DNA of 64,000 bases. Source: Cavia porcellus. Lineage: Eukaryota; Chordata; Mammalia; Rodentia; Caviidae. The stretch is from positions 32,918,001 to 32,982,000 of the forward strand of contig NW_026947496.1 of the NCBI RefSeq assembly GCF_034190915.1. Direction: 5' to 3'. The notes below the pieces were generated by a model, which was not told the origin of the DNA, made no database searches, and saw only the letters and a list, made by a program, of their open reading frames with translations. Position numbers and translations under genes: made by a program. Shown piece by piece: positions 13,681-25,400 of the stretch (its first letter is position 1; the number at the start of each line of letters is the position of its first letter).

Positions 13681-15014
13681 GTTTAAGCAAGGGAGATAAC
13701 TTTTATTCACAAAATGAAGATCTAAAAGATGAAATCAGAAATATCACCAAACAGAAAACAAAAAGACAAAAATAGAAAAATGTGAGAAAAGAATCAGAAG
13801 ATTTGAAAGCTGATTTCAAGATTTCCCAAATAACTTATAAGATTGCCACAAACAGAAAAAATTGGATGGAGGAAAAACATAGAGAAAAATAAATAGAAAC
13901 TTATGCCAGTTGAAGAATACAGATTTTCACACAAAAAGAGCTACCCTAGAACTTCTAGAGAAGTGTACATTGACATGATGCATGTTTATGAAGTCTCCAG
14001 ATTATTGTTCAACAGAGATTTCTAAGAGCTCCCAGTGGAAGAATGATTTATCTACACAGCAATTAAAAGCATACTTTCATTGAATGTTTAAAAACTTCTG
14101 AGATGTTCTTAACAAAAAAATTTATTTAAGCCAAGAATTTTATACTCAGCTAAAAAAAATTTTCACAGAAGGTCAAAGCTTCGACATTTTTGTAGACATG
14201 CAAGGAGTAATAAGCAGATAATTGGCTAATGGAAGGCTTAGCATATGTAAATCAACAAATGTAATATGCTGCATAAACAGAAGCAAGGCCAAAAACTACA
14301 TAATATCAAGAGAAACAGAAAAGACTTTTGACAGAATCCAACATCCTTTCATGATAAGAACCCTGAAGAAAATAGCGATAGAAGGATCATACCCAAATTT
14401 GATAAATGTTATTAAAGATAAACCAATGGTTAACAACGTATTATATGGGAGAAAACTGAAACCATTTCTGCTAAAATAAGGAAAAAGACCAAGCTGCCCA
14501 CTACCACAACTTCTATTCAACATATTGCTTGAAACATTAGCCAGAGCAATCAGGCAAGAGAAAGAAATAAAAAGATTACATATAGGAAAGGAAGAATTCA
14601 AATTATCAATATTTGTAAATGACATGATACTCTACTCAGAAGACCCAGAGGACTCCATAAAAAATTCTTAGAATTAATAGCCAGCTTCAGCAACATAGCA
14701 GGATACAAAATCAACACACAAAATCAATAAAACTTGTGTACACCAATAGTGAAGCAAATTATGAAACAATACCACTTACAGTAGCATCAAGAAAAATTAA
14801 TTAACTTAACCCAGGAAGTGAAAGACCTCTACAAAGAAAACTTCAATACTCTGAAAAAGGAGATTGAGGACGACATCAGAAAATGCAATGATGTCTCCTG
14901 CTCCTGGATAATTAGAACCAATGTAATGAAAATGGCCATAATTGAAAAATGTTATACTGATTTAATAAAATCCCAATCAAAATACCAATAGCGTACTTCA
15001 TAGATCTAGAGAAA

Positions 15015-15351
15015 TGTGGCAACTGGCTGCAGCTCTAATGTTCCCAGGTAGAAGGATGGTGACAGGATGAGAAAACAAAGAAGAAACAAGAACTGAGGTC
15101 AGGTGGAGCCCTCTTTCCTGATGGAAGAGAAAAGACTGCTAGAGTACATTTATTTATACACTCAGAAGGATGATGTCAATATCAACTCGACTGCCTAACA
15201 ACTTGTTTGCCTGGCTGGCCTGAACTCCTTGCCTTCTTGGAGCTGGAATAGCTTGTTTATGTGACTTGCTTTGGGCTCTGTATGTTTGCAGGGCTGGCCT
15301 TGCTTTAGCCCAACACATGTGATCAATCTGCAGCTTCAGTGGTTCCCTACA
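15015..15351 (-). mobile_element. Solo LTR (337 bp, ERVK-like) inserted in L1 copy A
   Basis: On the minus strand it starts TGTAGGGAACC and ends TTGCCACA, with a TATA-like TGTATAAATAAATG about midway (15145-15161), so it has the U3-R-U5 layout of an LTR. It interrupts L1 ORF2 sequence cleanly. The 6-bp flanks GAGAAA (left) and TAGCAA (right) agree at 4 of 6 positions, consistent with a decayed 6-bp target duplication as made by ERV2/ERVK elements. No internal viral genes remain. Confidence 0.72.
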
Positions 15352-15741
15352 TAGCAAACAATCCTAAAATTCATATGGAACCGGAAGACACCCAGAATAC
15401 CATAAACAATCTTGGTAACAAGAGAAAATCAGGAGGTATCACTCTATCAGACTTCCAACTATGCTACAAAGCAACAATAATTTAAAAACAAGGGCACAGT
15501 ATGGGCATAAAATAGACTTGTGGATCAACACAATGGAATAGAGGACAAAGAACCATCCCTGGACACACACAGCTATTTGATCTTTGGCAAAGAAGTCAAG
15601 AGCTTACAATGGAGGAAAAATAGCCTATTCAACAAATCGCACTGGGAAAACTGTATATCTTTCCGTAGAAGATTAAATCATGAGCCATATCTCTCACTAT
15701 GTACTAAACTACAATCAAAATGGATTAAATATTTAAACATT

Positions 15742-16230
15742 AAAACAGAATAGATAATTTAGGGATTTATTTGAATTCCTTACTTCCTATTTATTCTCTC
15801 TCCATATACTCATATTACATAAATCATATTTAAGCTTGTGTGTCTAATTTATTTCACTTAATGCAGTTTTCAGGTTGCATCCATTTGTCTATGAATAGAC
15901 AAACAGAAAGAAGAAATTTAAGTAACTCCCTAAATTATCTATTCTGTTCTTTCAAAAAAATTTTAAGATAAGTGCTCATTTATTTTTTTTGTATTACTAG
16001 TTTCCTTTTTTTACTGAAAAGGAAGTTTTGTCCTTTTTTATTTGTAAGAGAAAATTTTTGTTATTGTTGTTTATGGCTTTCTCTGAGTAACATTTTGGTC
16101 ATTCCTTTAAGACCATGATATACAGTATACTAATCATGGTTATTCTATATTTCACTATGAAATTTTGTTTTATTTTTCATAGGAGAAGAGTGTTCTTATA
16201 TTTTCTTTATTAATATCAACTTGTGTTATA
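15742..16230. mobile_element. ~490-bp insert in L1 copy A, flanked by 9-bp direct repeats
   Basis: TTAAACATT occurs at 15733-15741 and 16231-16239, exactly where L1 sequence stops and resumes. Part of the insert (about 15840-15900, 'ggttgcatccatttgtctat') resembles the antisense L1 3' end. It contains a 20-bp perfect inverted repeat (15746-15765 and 15927-15946). Origin of the rest not recognised. Confidence 0.55.
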
Positions 16231-16424
16231 TTAAACATTGAATCTAAAACACTTGAGGACATAGGTGCAGGAAAGTATTTTTTTAACAGAACCCCAATTG
16301 CACAAGAAATGATAACAAATAGGATTATACCAAATTAAAAAGCTTCTGCACAGCAAATGAATCTGTTAGTAGAGTGAAGAGACAACCTAAAGAATGGCGG
16401 AGGGGGGGTGGGAGAGAACTTTGG

Positions 16425-19400
16425 AGAGATGGCAGAATGGTGACCAGCAGAGAAACAGCTTCTCCAATATTTGAAAGCCAGATACTGAAATATAGCAACA
16501 TGAGGCAGTGAAGCAGGTGCTAAGTGGTATCTGAGGACCCAGCAAATATCTGAAGTGAGAATTAGAGCCCAAAAGGAGCATGAAGAGAGGGACTACAACA
16601 CAGGGAGGGAGGTGGCAAGCAGTGCTTTCTCCTTGAGCCCTGGCTTAAGGTGTGGGAGAGGTGGTTTGGACCTGCAGAGGCACAGTGACTACTGGTAACC
16701 CAAGAGAAACACACCAGTGGAACAGAGCAGTCGTCATGGGACTGCAGTGGGTGGTGAGTTATTTGGGTTCAGATGACCCCCCAGGAGAGAGTGGTTGGCC
16801 TCTAGTCACTTTAGAAAAGGGCCAACCGAAGTCAGAACTCAAGAGGAGCTGTGGATTGGCTCCATCTTAAGGCTCCAAGTGCCAAGGTGAAGTATAATCT
16901 AGTTTAAGACAGCAAGAGGCCAGGCAGCCAACTTCAAGATGGCAGGGAGCCAAGTTCAAGCCAGCAGGAGTCACGCAGAGGGTTGCAGGCTGAAAAATCT
17001 TGGCTACTAACCCCACAGGCAGAAACTGGAAGCAGCCTAAACATCAGTGGAACTAAAGGCTCAGGTTTGCTGGGATTATCCATCACTACCATAATTCTAC
17101 TGATGGCTTGCTGGGATCAATTGACACAGATCCGGGCTCTGTCTGCTCCTTCTGTCAGGCAGTGAAGGCAGAGACACTCCCTGAAGTAGACATTTTCATT
17201 CTGCTTTTCTTCCCTTCTTTGCTTTTTAAATTTTTTTCCATTTTTTTTTTCTTTTTCTTCACTGCGTGAGAACACTGTCTAGGATTTTTGTTTGTTTTGT
17301 TCTGCTCTCGTTTCCGTTTCTTTCTTCTTTCTTCCCCTCCTGTCTGTTTCACCAGGTCTCAAAGCTTGTGTATTCTTCCTTTGTCCTCTAGCTGTGCTTC
17401 TAGTACCTTTCTCATTTTCCATTCTTCTGTTTTTCCCTTAATCCCTTTGAAATTTCCTTCTCTGAGGGTAGAATTGCCATATTGAGGGGATATATACTGT
17501 ACACAATTTTTTGGTTTCTTTTAGATTTGGTTATATAACTATATATCCTGTTCATATGGTTAAAGGTGGCAGATTAATAGTTACAACAGTTTATCATTCT
17601 CTAGGCTGTGTTTGATGCTATTTTATTAATGACTGTACTACTTTAGTCAAGGTGACATAATTGTTCTGATCAGTTGTTCTTCTTTGTATGCCAAGACAAG
17701 AGACTGCCTGAAGGTCATAAACAGAACCATAAGCCAGTGCCAAAAAGGCAGGGTCTAGGCCTAATAGGCAGCAATTTCTCATCCCCACTAAAGTGAAGAG
17801 ATTACATCTTTCAACAGACCCAAAAACAAAAACAAAACAAAACTCAGATACACCTGGAAGACATCTTTAAGAGGTAGTAACTTTCTAAGGGTTCTAGATA
17901 TTAGCAATGAAGATACATATCATAAACAATTTACAAGCATCAAGACAGGAATTAAAATTTAAAAATGAGAAAGTGAGAAGACATGGAAGCAAGATGCAAC
18001 CCCAGACTTTCAGTTATCCAAAGGCAAACTCAGAGGGCAATAAGATGAACAATTCAAAAGCCACCAACCTATACTCTCTGAATTGGTAACAGTGGAAAGA
18101 ACAAAGTAAATGAATGAGGCTCTAGAAATAATCAGATCAGAAATAATTTCTCAGATAACTTCAGAGATGACAGCCATAACAAAGAGGATGATTAGTGAAT
18201 CTAGAGAAGATACAATTATTTAAAAAAGAGCTTAGGAAAATGGTAAGAACCATGAGTGCCCAACATAGGAAAGAAACAGAATCCAGGAAATAGATTCAAT
18301 AAGATATACAAGATATTAAAAATTACATTGAAAGTATATGCAGCAAAATGATATAATGTGAGGACAATATCAGATCTAGAAGACAAGCTTTCAATTAACA
18401 ATCATAAAAAGAAAGGTTTCTTTAAAATAGCAATGGACCATAAAAAATCAATCTAACAACCACTAGATGATGCAAAGAATAATAACTTAAGAGTCATCAG
18501 AATCAATGAAAAGCAGGACACAAAAATCCTATTCATAAAAATAATGACAGAAAACTTCTCAAGTATGGAAAGAACTGACATTCAGATTAGAGCAGCATAG
18601 AGAACTCCAATTAGCCATGGGGAAAAAGGCATGTAATAGTTAGGATTCCAGAAATTCAATACAAGAACAGAGTATTAGAAGTTGTTAGGAAAAGGAAACA
18701 AATCACTTATAAAGAAAATCCTCTAAGAATCACAGCAGACTTCTCAACAACAGTCCTTAAGTCAAGGAGAGCTGAGTGAAGTATTTCAAACTCTAAAAGT
18801 ATTTCAAACTCAACCTAGAATGATTTACTCCACAAACTATCTTACAAAATAGATGGAGAAATAAGATACTTGCATGACAAAATTTTCATGAAGAAATTCA
18901 TGACCACCAAGTCAGCATTGCAAAATGTTCTGGAGGACATTCTAGAAAGATAACAAAGACTAAAATTTCATGAGTCCCAACAGAATGAATCCACCAGGAA
19001 ATGCAAGTAATTTCTCACAGGGGAAAGATGGAACAAACAACAGGGAAATAAGATGACAACAGTAAATCAATACATCAATGTGGCCATCTATGTAAATGAT
19101 CTCAATTCACCAATTAAATAAACAACTGGCAGAATTAATCAAGAAGCAAGATCCAGCAATATGCTGCATAGAAGAAACACATTTAACTCAAAATAAATTC
19201 ATATACAATAAGCACCTATATGATTGTAATGAGGGATCCCAATATTCCCTGTCACAAACAGACAGATAACCTACACAAAAAATCATCAAAGAAGTATCAG
19301 CACTGAACCAAACTTTTGAACAAATGAACTCAGTAGATGTCTTCAGAGTGTGCCACTCCACAGCATCAGAATACACATTCTTCATAGCTGCACAGGATGT

Positions 19401-20350
19401 TCTCCAAAACAGACCACATGCTACCTCATAATACATACTTAAATAAACACAAAGGATTGAAATTATCCCATTCATAGTATTAGACCATAGTGCAACGAAA
19501 TTTGAAATCCATGGCAAAAAAAATCACAAAACTTCATAGATACTTGAAAATTAAATAATGCCCTCCTGAACAACCAATGGGTCATAGATGAAATTAAAGA
19601 AAAAAAATCAGGTAGTTTCTACAATTAAATGATAATTCTAATCCAACATACTGGAACTCATGGGATGTAACAAAAGCAGTCCTATGAGGAAAATTTATAG
19701 CGGGGAATTACCATTTTAGAAAAACTGAATGAGCTGCAATAAACAACATAACGTTAAACCTTAGGTTTTTAGAAAAAAGAACAAATCAAGGCCGAAGCTC
19801 TTATTAGGGAAGAAATTATAAATATCAGAGCAGAAATTAATCACTAAAAAGACTAAACAACATTAAAAAATTAATTGATCAAAATGTTGGTTCATTGAAT
19901 GAAATAAAATTGACAAACCCTTAGCCAATCTTATCAAAACAGGAAAGAACAGTCTCAAATCCATGTAATTAGGAATGAAAAAGGGGAAATCATCACAGAG
20001 CCTGCAGAAATCCAGAAGAAATTATCAATACTTACTCCAAGAACCTGTATTCTAATGACATGGAAAACACAAAAGAAATGGACAGATTCCTAAATACCTA
20101 TGAATTACTAAAGCTGAACTTAAAAACATATAAAAATTCTAAATAAATCAATATCAGTCAATGAAATTAAAAACCTACCAACAAAGAAAAGCCCAGGTCC
20201 TGATGGATTCACTGCTGAATTCTTTAAGAAATTTAGAGAAGATCTAATGTTGCTACTTCTCAAAGTTTTTCATGAAATTAAAGAGAAGCAGTATTCTCAA
20301 ATTCTCATTCCTAGAAGCAAGCATTACCCTGATACCAAAGCCAAAAAATG
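16425..20350 (+). mobile_element. LINE-1 copy B: 5' UTR, ORF1 and first half of ORF2, decayed
   Basis: It begins with a GC-richer leader ('gagatggcagaatggtgacc') typical of an L1 5' end, directly after copy A. An ORF1-like region runs about 17900-18950. An ORF2 endonuclease region is seen from about 19040: NDLNSPIK-type start, 'gaagaaacacatttaactc' (the ETHL motif region), and SIVLDHSATKFEI (the SDHS-type catalytic region) near 19480. It proceeds into early RT and stops near 'cattaccctgataccaaag' (LIPKP) at about 20345. The 3' half is missing. Numerous stops; inactive. Confidence 0.86.
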
Positions 20351-20399
20351 TAAATCACAAAAATATTTAAATATTTTATCAGTATTTATTTATTTTTGT

Positions 20400-20541
20400 G
20401 GTCCTGGGGATTTGGCCTTTGAAAGGAACTATATCATCAGTTCTTTATTTTTTATTTTATTTTGAGACAGGGCTTCACTAAATTTCTAAATTGCCCTGAC
20501 TGGGCTCAAACTTGCAAACCTCCTGCCTCGGCCTCCCAGAA
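20400..20541 (-). mobile_element. Antisense B1-type SINE remnant
   Basis: 'gagacagggcttcactaaat', 'ttgccctgactgggctcaaa' and 'cctcctgcctcggcctccca' are the reversed B1 landmarks. The T-rich stretch to the left stands for the poly(A) tail. Confidence 0.8.
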
Positions 20542-20543
20542 GA

Positions 20544-20673
20544 CTTTTTCCCACACTCCACATAGATTACACCCCATGCCGTGTGTCTCTGTCTCACCTG
20601 TCAGTGTACCCTGCCAGTGCCTCCCAGGATCTGCATTGCAGGTGAGTGATATTTGAACAATAATTTTTGCAAC
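20544..20673 (+). repeat. ~130-bp direct repeat, copy 1
   Basis: Runs from CTTTTTCCCACACTCCACA through a block ending CAGGTGAGTGATATTTGAAC to TTTTTGCAAC. It is repeated with roughly 90% identity (by eye) at 21245-21376. I do not recognise the unit itself. Confidence 0.9.
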
Positions 20674-20889
20674 TACCATACCATAAAAGTGTATTTTTAA
20701 AAAGGAAAAAAATTACAGTATCTTTTTCCAGCAATAACAAAAAATATAAAAGTTTTATATTGTCACTTTAAAACCCAGTCATAGCACTACACTGCCAAAA
20801 GAAATCTCCAGACTACCCTACTACCAATCCATACATACACTCAAAATGACCTTGCAGTGACCTTGGCTAGGAAAAGGCTCACAGCCTAG

Positions 20890-21240
20890 AGTAAGCTGAC
20901 AATAGCCCCCCCTCACCACCTGGAGCCCATGAATGGACAAGGGTCTATGAGAATGTAATTAAGAATCTTGAGGGAAGGAGATCTAAAATTATAAGAGGCT
21001 GATTAGATAAGAGGGGAATTAGACACAGAGAAGCACAGAGGAGGAAGATGAGGATGCAGGCAGAGGGGCTCAGAGGAAGCCAGGGATGCTGGTTGCTCCC
21101 AGAAGCTGGAAGAGGCCAGAAGCGGAGCTTTCAGGGGAAGCATGGCCCTGCCGGTCTCCAGAGATCCTGAAAATGCCTTTCTGTTGTTTTCAGCCACCAG
21201 GTTTGTAGACTTTGTCACAGCAGCCAGAGGAAACTGCCTG
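20890..21240 (+). mobile_element. MLT1-like MaLR LTR
   Basis: A purine-rich body followed by the classic MLT1 3' end ('tttctgttgttttcagccac', then 'gtcacagcagccagaggaaa'). It lies between the two copies of the 130-bp direct repeat. Confidence 0.78.
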
Positions 21241-21244
21241 GACA

Positions 21245-21376
21245 CTCTTTTCCCCACACTCCACACAGATTACACGCCATGGCGTGTGTCTCTGTCATAC
21301 CTGTCTGTGTACCCTGCCAGAGCCTCCCAGGATCTGGACTGCAGGTGAGTAATATTTGAACAATAATTTTTGCAGC
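21245..21376 (+). repeat. ~130-bp direct repeat, copy 2
   Basis: Second copy of the unit at 20544-20673; it begins directly after the MLT1-like LTR end. Similarity stops at about 21376, where the flanks diverge completely. Confidence 0.9.
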
Positions 21377-21379
21377 AAC

Positions 21380-22305
21380 ATTGGATTGTCTAGTTTTTAC
21401 TCCCCAAACTACATGGGAAAACATAGGTTCCTCACCGGCTTTTGCAGCACCCCAGCCAACCCTGCAGTCATCTTGCAGACATTCTAGAACTCATGCTTTC
21501 CATTCCTCTCTATGTATCCAGAGGTGGATAAGGGAGACTGGAGTCAGGGAGCGCCATCACATGTATAGGCAAGAAAATCAGTGACAACTCAAAAGAAGAG
21601 CTTGGCAGTTTAAGTATGAAAAGGGCTCTCTTCCCATAAATACGTTTGAAGGGTAACAGTTATGTTTCAAATAATTGCTAATAAATGGAGAGAAAAAGCA
21701 AATAAAAATGGAATAAAGAGACATTTAAGAAGCAATAAACAAACATAGAGGTGAGGATCAGAGGTAGAGACTCTAGCACAGTGTTTCCCATCTGAGATTC
21801 AAACAACTGTGTTGGGCCTGCACTCCAGGGCTTTAACTGAACGTCTCATCTTGCTGGGAGAGATGGGATTAAAAGACTCACTTAGTAACTCCCTACACAG
21901 GCCAGAGTTATGAGTGGCTGTAAGTAACGTGCAACCCTAGAGCTGCATTCTGTGATGGCTGTACTCTCCTTACTTCATCTACAAGCTTTAGGAGCTCTTA
22001 CGATGCTGCCATCAAACTGACAAGACATTTACAAGGAAAAATATTGCAACAGTTGTGAAACTGCTCAAGTGCACAGTACCTTGCGCTAGGCCTCTATCTC
22101 ACCAGGTCACGCTGCTCTTCCATCCTCCTCCCCTCACGCACCCTCACACATTCTTGGCCCACCCTGAAAGTGCACATGAGAACTTGTTTTATGGAGTGAA
22201 ATAGCAAAGCAGATGTAAATCATTATGTGAGAAAGGAAGATTTGGGATAAGGAATTGGTATCTGTCTCTGAGAACTTGACTTTTTGCTTCTCTGTATGAT
22301 CTTTA
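21380..22305. other. Intergenic, no gene recognised
   Basis: No coding, RNA or clear repeat feature seen. Confidence 0.5.
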
Positions 22306-22307
22306 AA

Positions 22308-22407
22308 GAAAAGCTTTAGGGGTTCTGGAGATTTAGTTCAGCAGCACAAGTGCCTGCCTGGCAAGCATGAGGTTGTGAGTTCAATCCCAGTACCAAAAAA
22401 GAAAGAG

Positions 22408-22458
<51 letters not shown>

Positions 22459-22483
22459 AAAGAAAAGAAAAGAAAAGTCTTAG
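22308..22483 (+). mobile_element. ID-type SINE with expanded (GAAA)n tail
   Basis: The ID body (GGTTCTGGAGATTTAGTTCA ... AATCCCAGTACC) is followed by a GAAA microsatellite at about 22400-22477. Near-identical flanks GAAAAGCTTTAG (22308-22319) and GAAAAGTCTTAG (22472-22483) look like a target-site duplication. The microsatellite therefore grew from the SINE's A-rich tail. Confidence 0.88.
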
Positions 22484-25400
22484 CACTTTAAAAATAAAAA
22501 GATAAAAAGACTGGAAAGGATTTGTAATTATCCCATGGGTTATTTAGTTAGTTGGGAGACCTAAAGTCCAGAGAGGTCATGTGATCAACCCTACGCCACT
22601 CCTCAACCATGTCTCTGTCTCAGGAGGTGAGAATGCAACAGGAACAAGAACAGAACAACCACTAGCTCCAGAAGGCTTCATGTTGTTGCATAATTCCAGA
22701 AAAAACACTAAATTTTATTGTCCCTTAATCTGTCCACCTCCTCCTGGGCTATAAATAGCTAGTCTCCTCATTCTCAGGGATAAACGCATATAATTCCACC
22801 TGCTCCCTCTCATTTAAATTATGAAGTATGGGACCATTACCAGATCCTTGCTTGGTAAGTTGGATGTTAAACCAATTTGCCAAACACCTTCTTGTATGCT
22901 TTGCAATAATATCAACCCAACTTGGCAAAAGTACCTTTTTTAAATGCCACCATTGCCAATCTTGGTTACAGTTATAGAAACAAACGCTGGGGATAATTGC
23001 CAGCTTGACATTGGAAGAGAGCCTGACTGTGATCGAGACCCTTCTTTGGCAATTTCATCTGTTTTTCTTTGAGGTTTAGTTTTGCTTTTTAATTCTTCAA
23101 ACAAAGGCAACTAGATTCTGATTTTGGGGCTTATCTAGTAAGAGTGGGATACACAGTAGCTGGTTCAATTTTTTGTTTTGACTGTGAGTTTTGCAACCTC
23201 TCTTCCAGCTTTCCTCTCATGTGTAGTTCTAGGTTACCAAATGGGACTGTTTTTCAGGAACCCCAAGTTATCACCAGAGTATTTTCTTCTATCAAGATGG
23301 TTGTCACGCCTGCTGGTGCAGCTGCCTGACTGGTAATTGTCAATATGGCTAGAGTTGGCCATCTGACATTCCCCGAAGATGCTTTACTGACAAGCAGGCA
23401 CTGACTGTAATTGTCACAGCCATCAGGCACTACAGTTGGTGTTTGTCCAGACTTAGTGCCACCCAGCCCACCAGCATGCGATGTGCCCTCTTGGAAAGGC
23501 AACACTTGCTGCCAACTAGCTTGAGCAACTTCACAGTGGCTCCTGAATACAGGAACACCTGTGGAAATCCTGCTGTAGTATGACACAACACTCAGCATCT
23601 CCAGCATCTCCAGTACTGGGAACAAACTGGCCAGATACTATCCTAGTGCATTTCCACCCTGGAGTTAAATTGACCTTTTCAGAAACAGCACCTATTTCCA
23701 GGTCACCAAGTGAGTATCCACTAACTAACAGGTTTACTACGAACCTCTAATCAATTAATTAATGGAAACAGCACATTATGGCTTCAGCTATTATATATTA
23801 TCTGCTACCCAACCAGCACATTAACTCACTATAGGTCCCTATGAATAATAAGTGACCTGCCAAATGGTAAACCCATCTCTGAATGTTGTGCTGGTATTGA
23901 ACTTTACACAGAAATTTTCTAAACTGTTAAACTGAAAGAGGAGGATTTTCTCTGGAGTGCATTTGCTAGTTTGGAAACTGAGGTTGTCAGGATACCCATA
24001 AGGACTCTAAGTAGCTACTGCCTTAGTACGTACAGGCCTGAAGCAAGGGTCCCTCTTCCACTTCTTTGATGCTGCTACATGACCAATCTGACTTCCCAAA
24101 TGGAGAAACCATCCTATGGATGTGGAAAGTGGCTGGGTTCATATCATGAAGCCCATGGAACAGTGGAAAGGAATTTATCCTTATGTAGCATGGCTTCCAG
24201 AAAAGAAAAGAAGTGGCAGGATGGGGCCAGAGGAGAATCCAAGGTAGAACTGAGGACTAGGTTCCAAACATCTGCTCAAAACTTCTTTTATTTCCTTTCC
24301 CATCTTTTCTTTTTATTCTCCTAAGAATCTGCTCTGTTTTCACCTGTAACAATTGTTATTTTTGCTGCCTTCCAAATGTGAAATGATATTAGTCTAAAGG
24401 ATCTGTGCTGGACTAAATGATGAAAAAGACACTCAAGCATTCTCACCAGATGCAGCGTGGATAATGTGAAGTACCATGCCGCTCTGGTCAATGTTTCCAT
24501 TCTGGGTACTGCAGTGTTTCTGACTCAAATCAGCTTTCATCAGTGCAGCTGGACTGGCTATCTGTGGCACCACATGAAGAGTAGGGCAGATGGCATCTCT
24601 CTGCACCTCCGTGTATTTTCTGGACCTTTTCCTCCCTGTTCTCTGCCACTCCCACAGAGAGCCCACATCCAGCTAAGTGGTTGCAGCAGCTGTGCGCATA
24701 CCCTGCCCAGGAAAGAAAAAATGCTTTTGCTTTTAGCCTAAGATAAATTTTTCTGAGCAGAAAACCAACCCATCCTTTTGACAAGGGGGATCCTGTTGGC
24801 ATGAAAGCATTCCTTTTCTCCTTTTGCATTTCTCCAACAGTGAACGGTTTGTAAAGGACACCCCCCCCAAATAGGATGTCACTGTCATATGAAATTTTTT
24901 CACTTATATCTCACTGTGCAGTAGGGAGCTGAGAATGTATAGTAGACATAAAAGTAGCACAGCCACAGCTAGAAGGCAAATTTGAGGAGTTACAGATGCT
25001 AACTCTGCAGCTGAAGAGGCTGAGCTCCTAGAACTCAGCAGAAGGAGGGTACCACGCTGGGGCTAGAAGGAGGCCAGAAGTTCAAGTTGCGTGAATGAAA
25101 TGAGCTGGGCAGAAGGCAGGAGGGAGAAGAGGGCAGGCCCAGCTTCTCGTTGGTCTGTAGGCTTTCTGTCTCCTCTTGGCACAAGCCGTAAGTGGTGAAA
25201 GCAGTAATGTCTCATTTCCTGCAGCGGAGGTTTTGGGTTTCCCTCCCCTCCCTTGGAACACTGAATGAAGGTTTTCAGATTCTTCTTCTAAAACAGCCTC
25301 TGAAAGGTCCGCTTACTTATAGTGATGAGGAACCTTAATGAAATTAGAGACATCGGCAGCATTGCATTTATTTTATTTTTTGCTCTATTTCATGTATTCT

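Larger units (their letters stand above)
13690..16415 (+). mobile_element. LINE-1 copy A: deleted, decayed, with two later insertions
   Basis: 13690-14220 matches the ORF1 end/inter-ORF part of old L1s ('ccaagaattttatactcagc', 'gacatgcaaggagtaataag'). From about 14225 the sequence jumps into the reverse-transcriptase domain of ORF2: ETEKTFDRIQHPFM, IRTLKKIAIEGSYP, and after a break the [14 protein letters not shown] (FADDM-type catalytic box) region. The endonuclease and early RT are therefore deleted. ORF2 continues to 15014, resumes at 15352-15741 after an LTR insertion, and again at 16231-16415 (cagcaaatgaatctgttag block) after a second insert. Many stops and frameshifts; dead. Confidence 0.88.

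Noticed and set aside
22400..22477. Regular repeats that might be a CRISPR-like array
   Set aside because: Simple GAAA microsatellite in a SINE tail; vertebrate sequence, no spacers.
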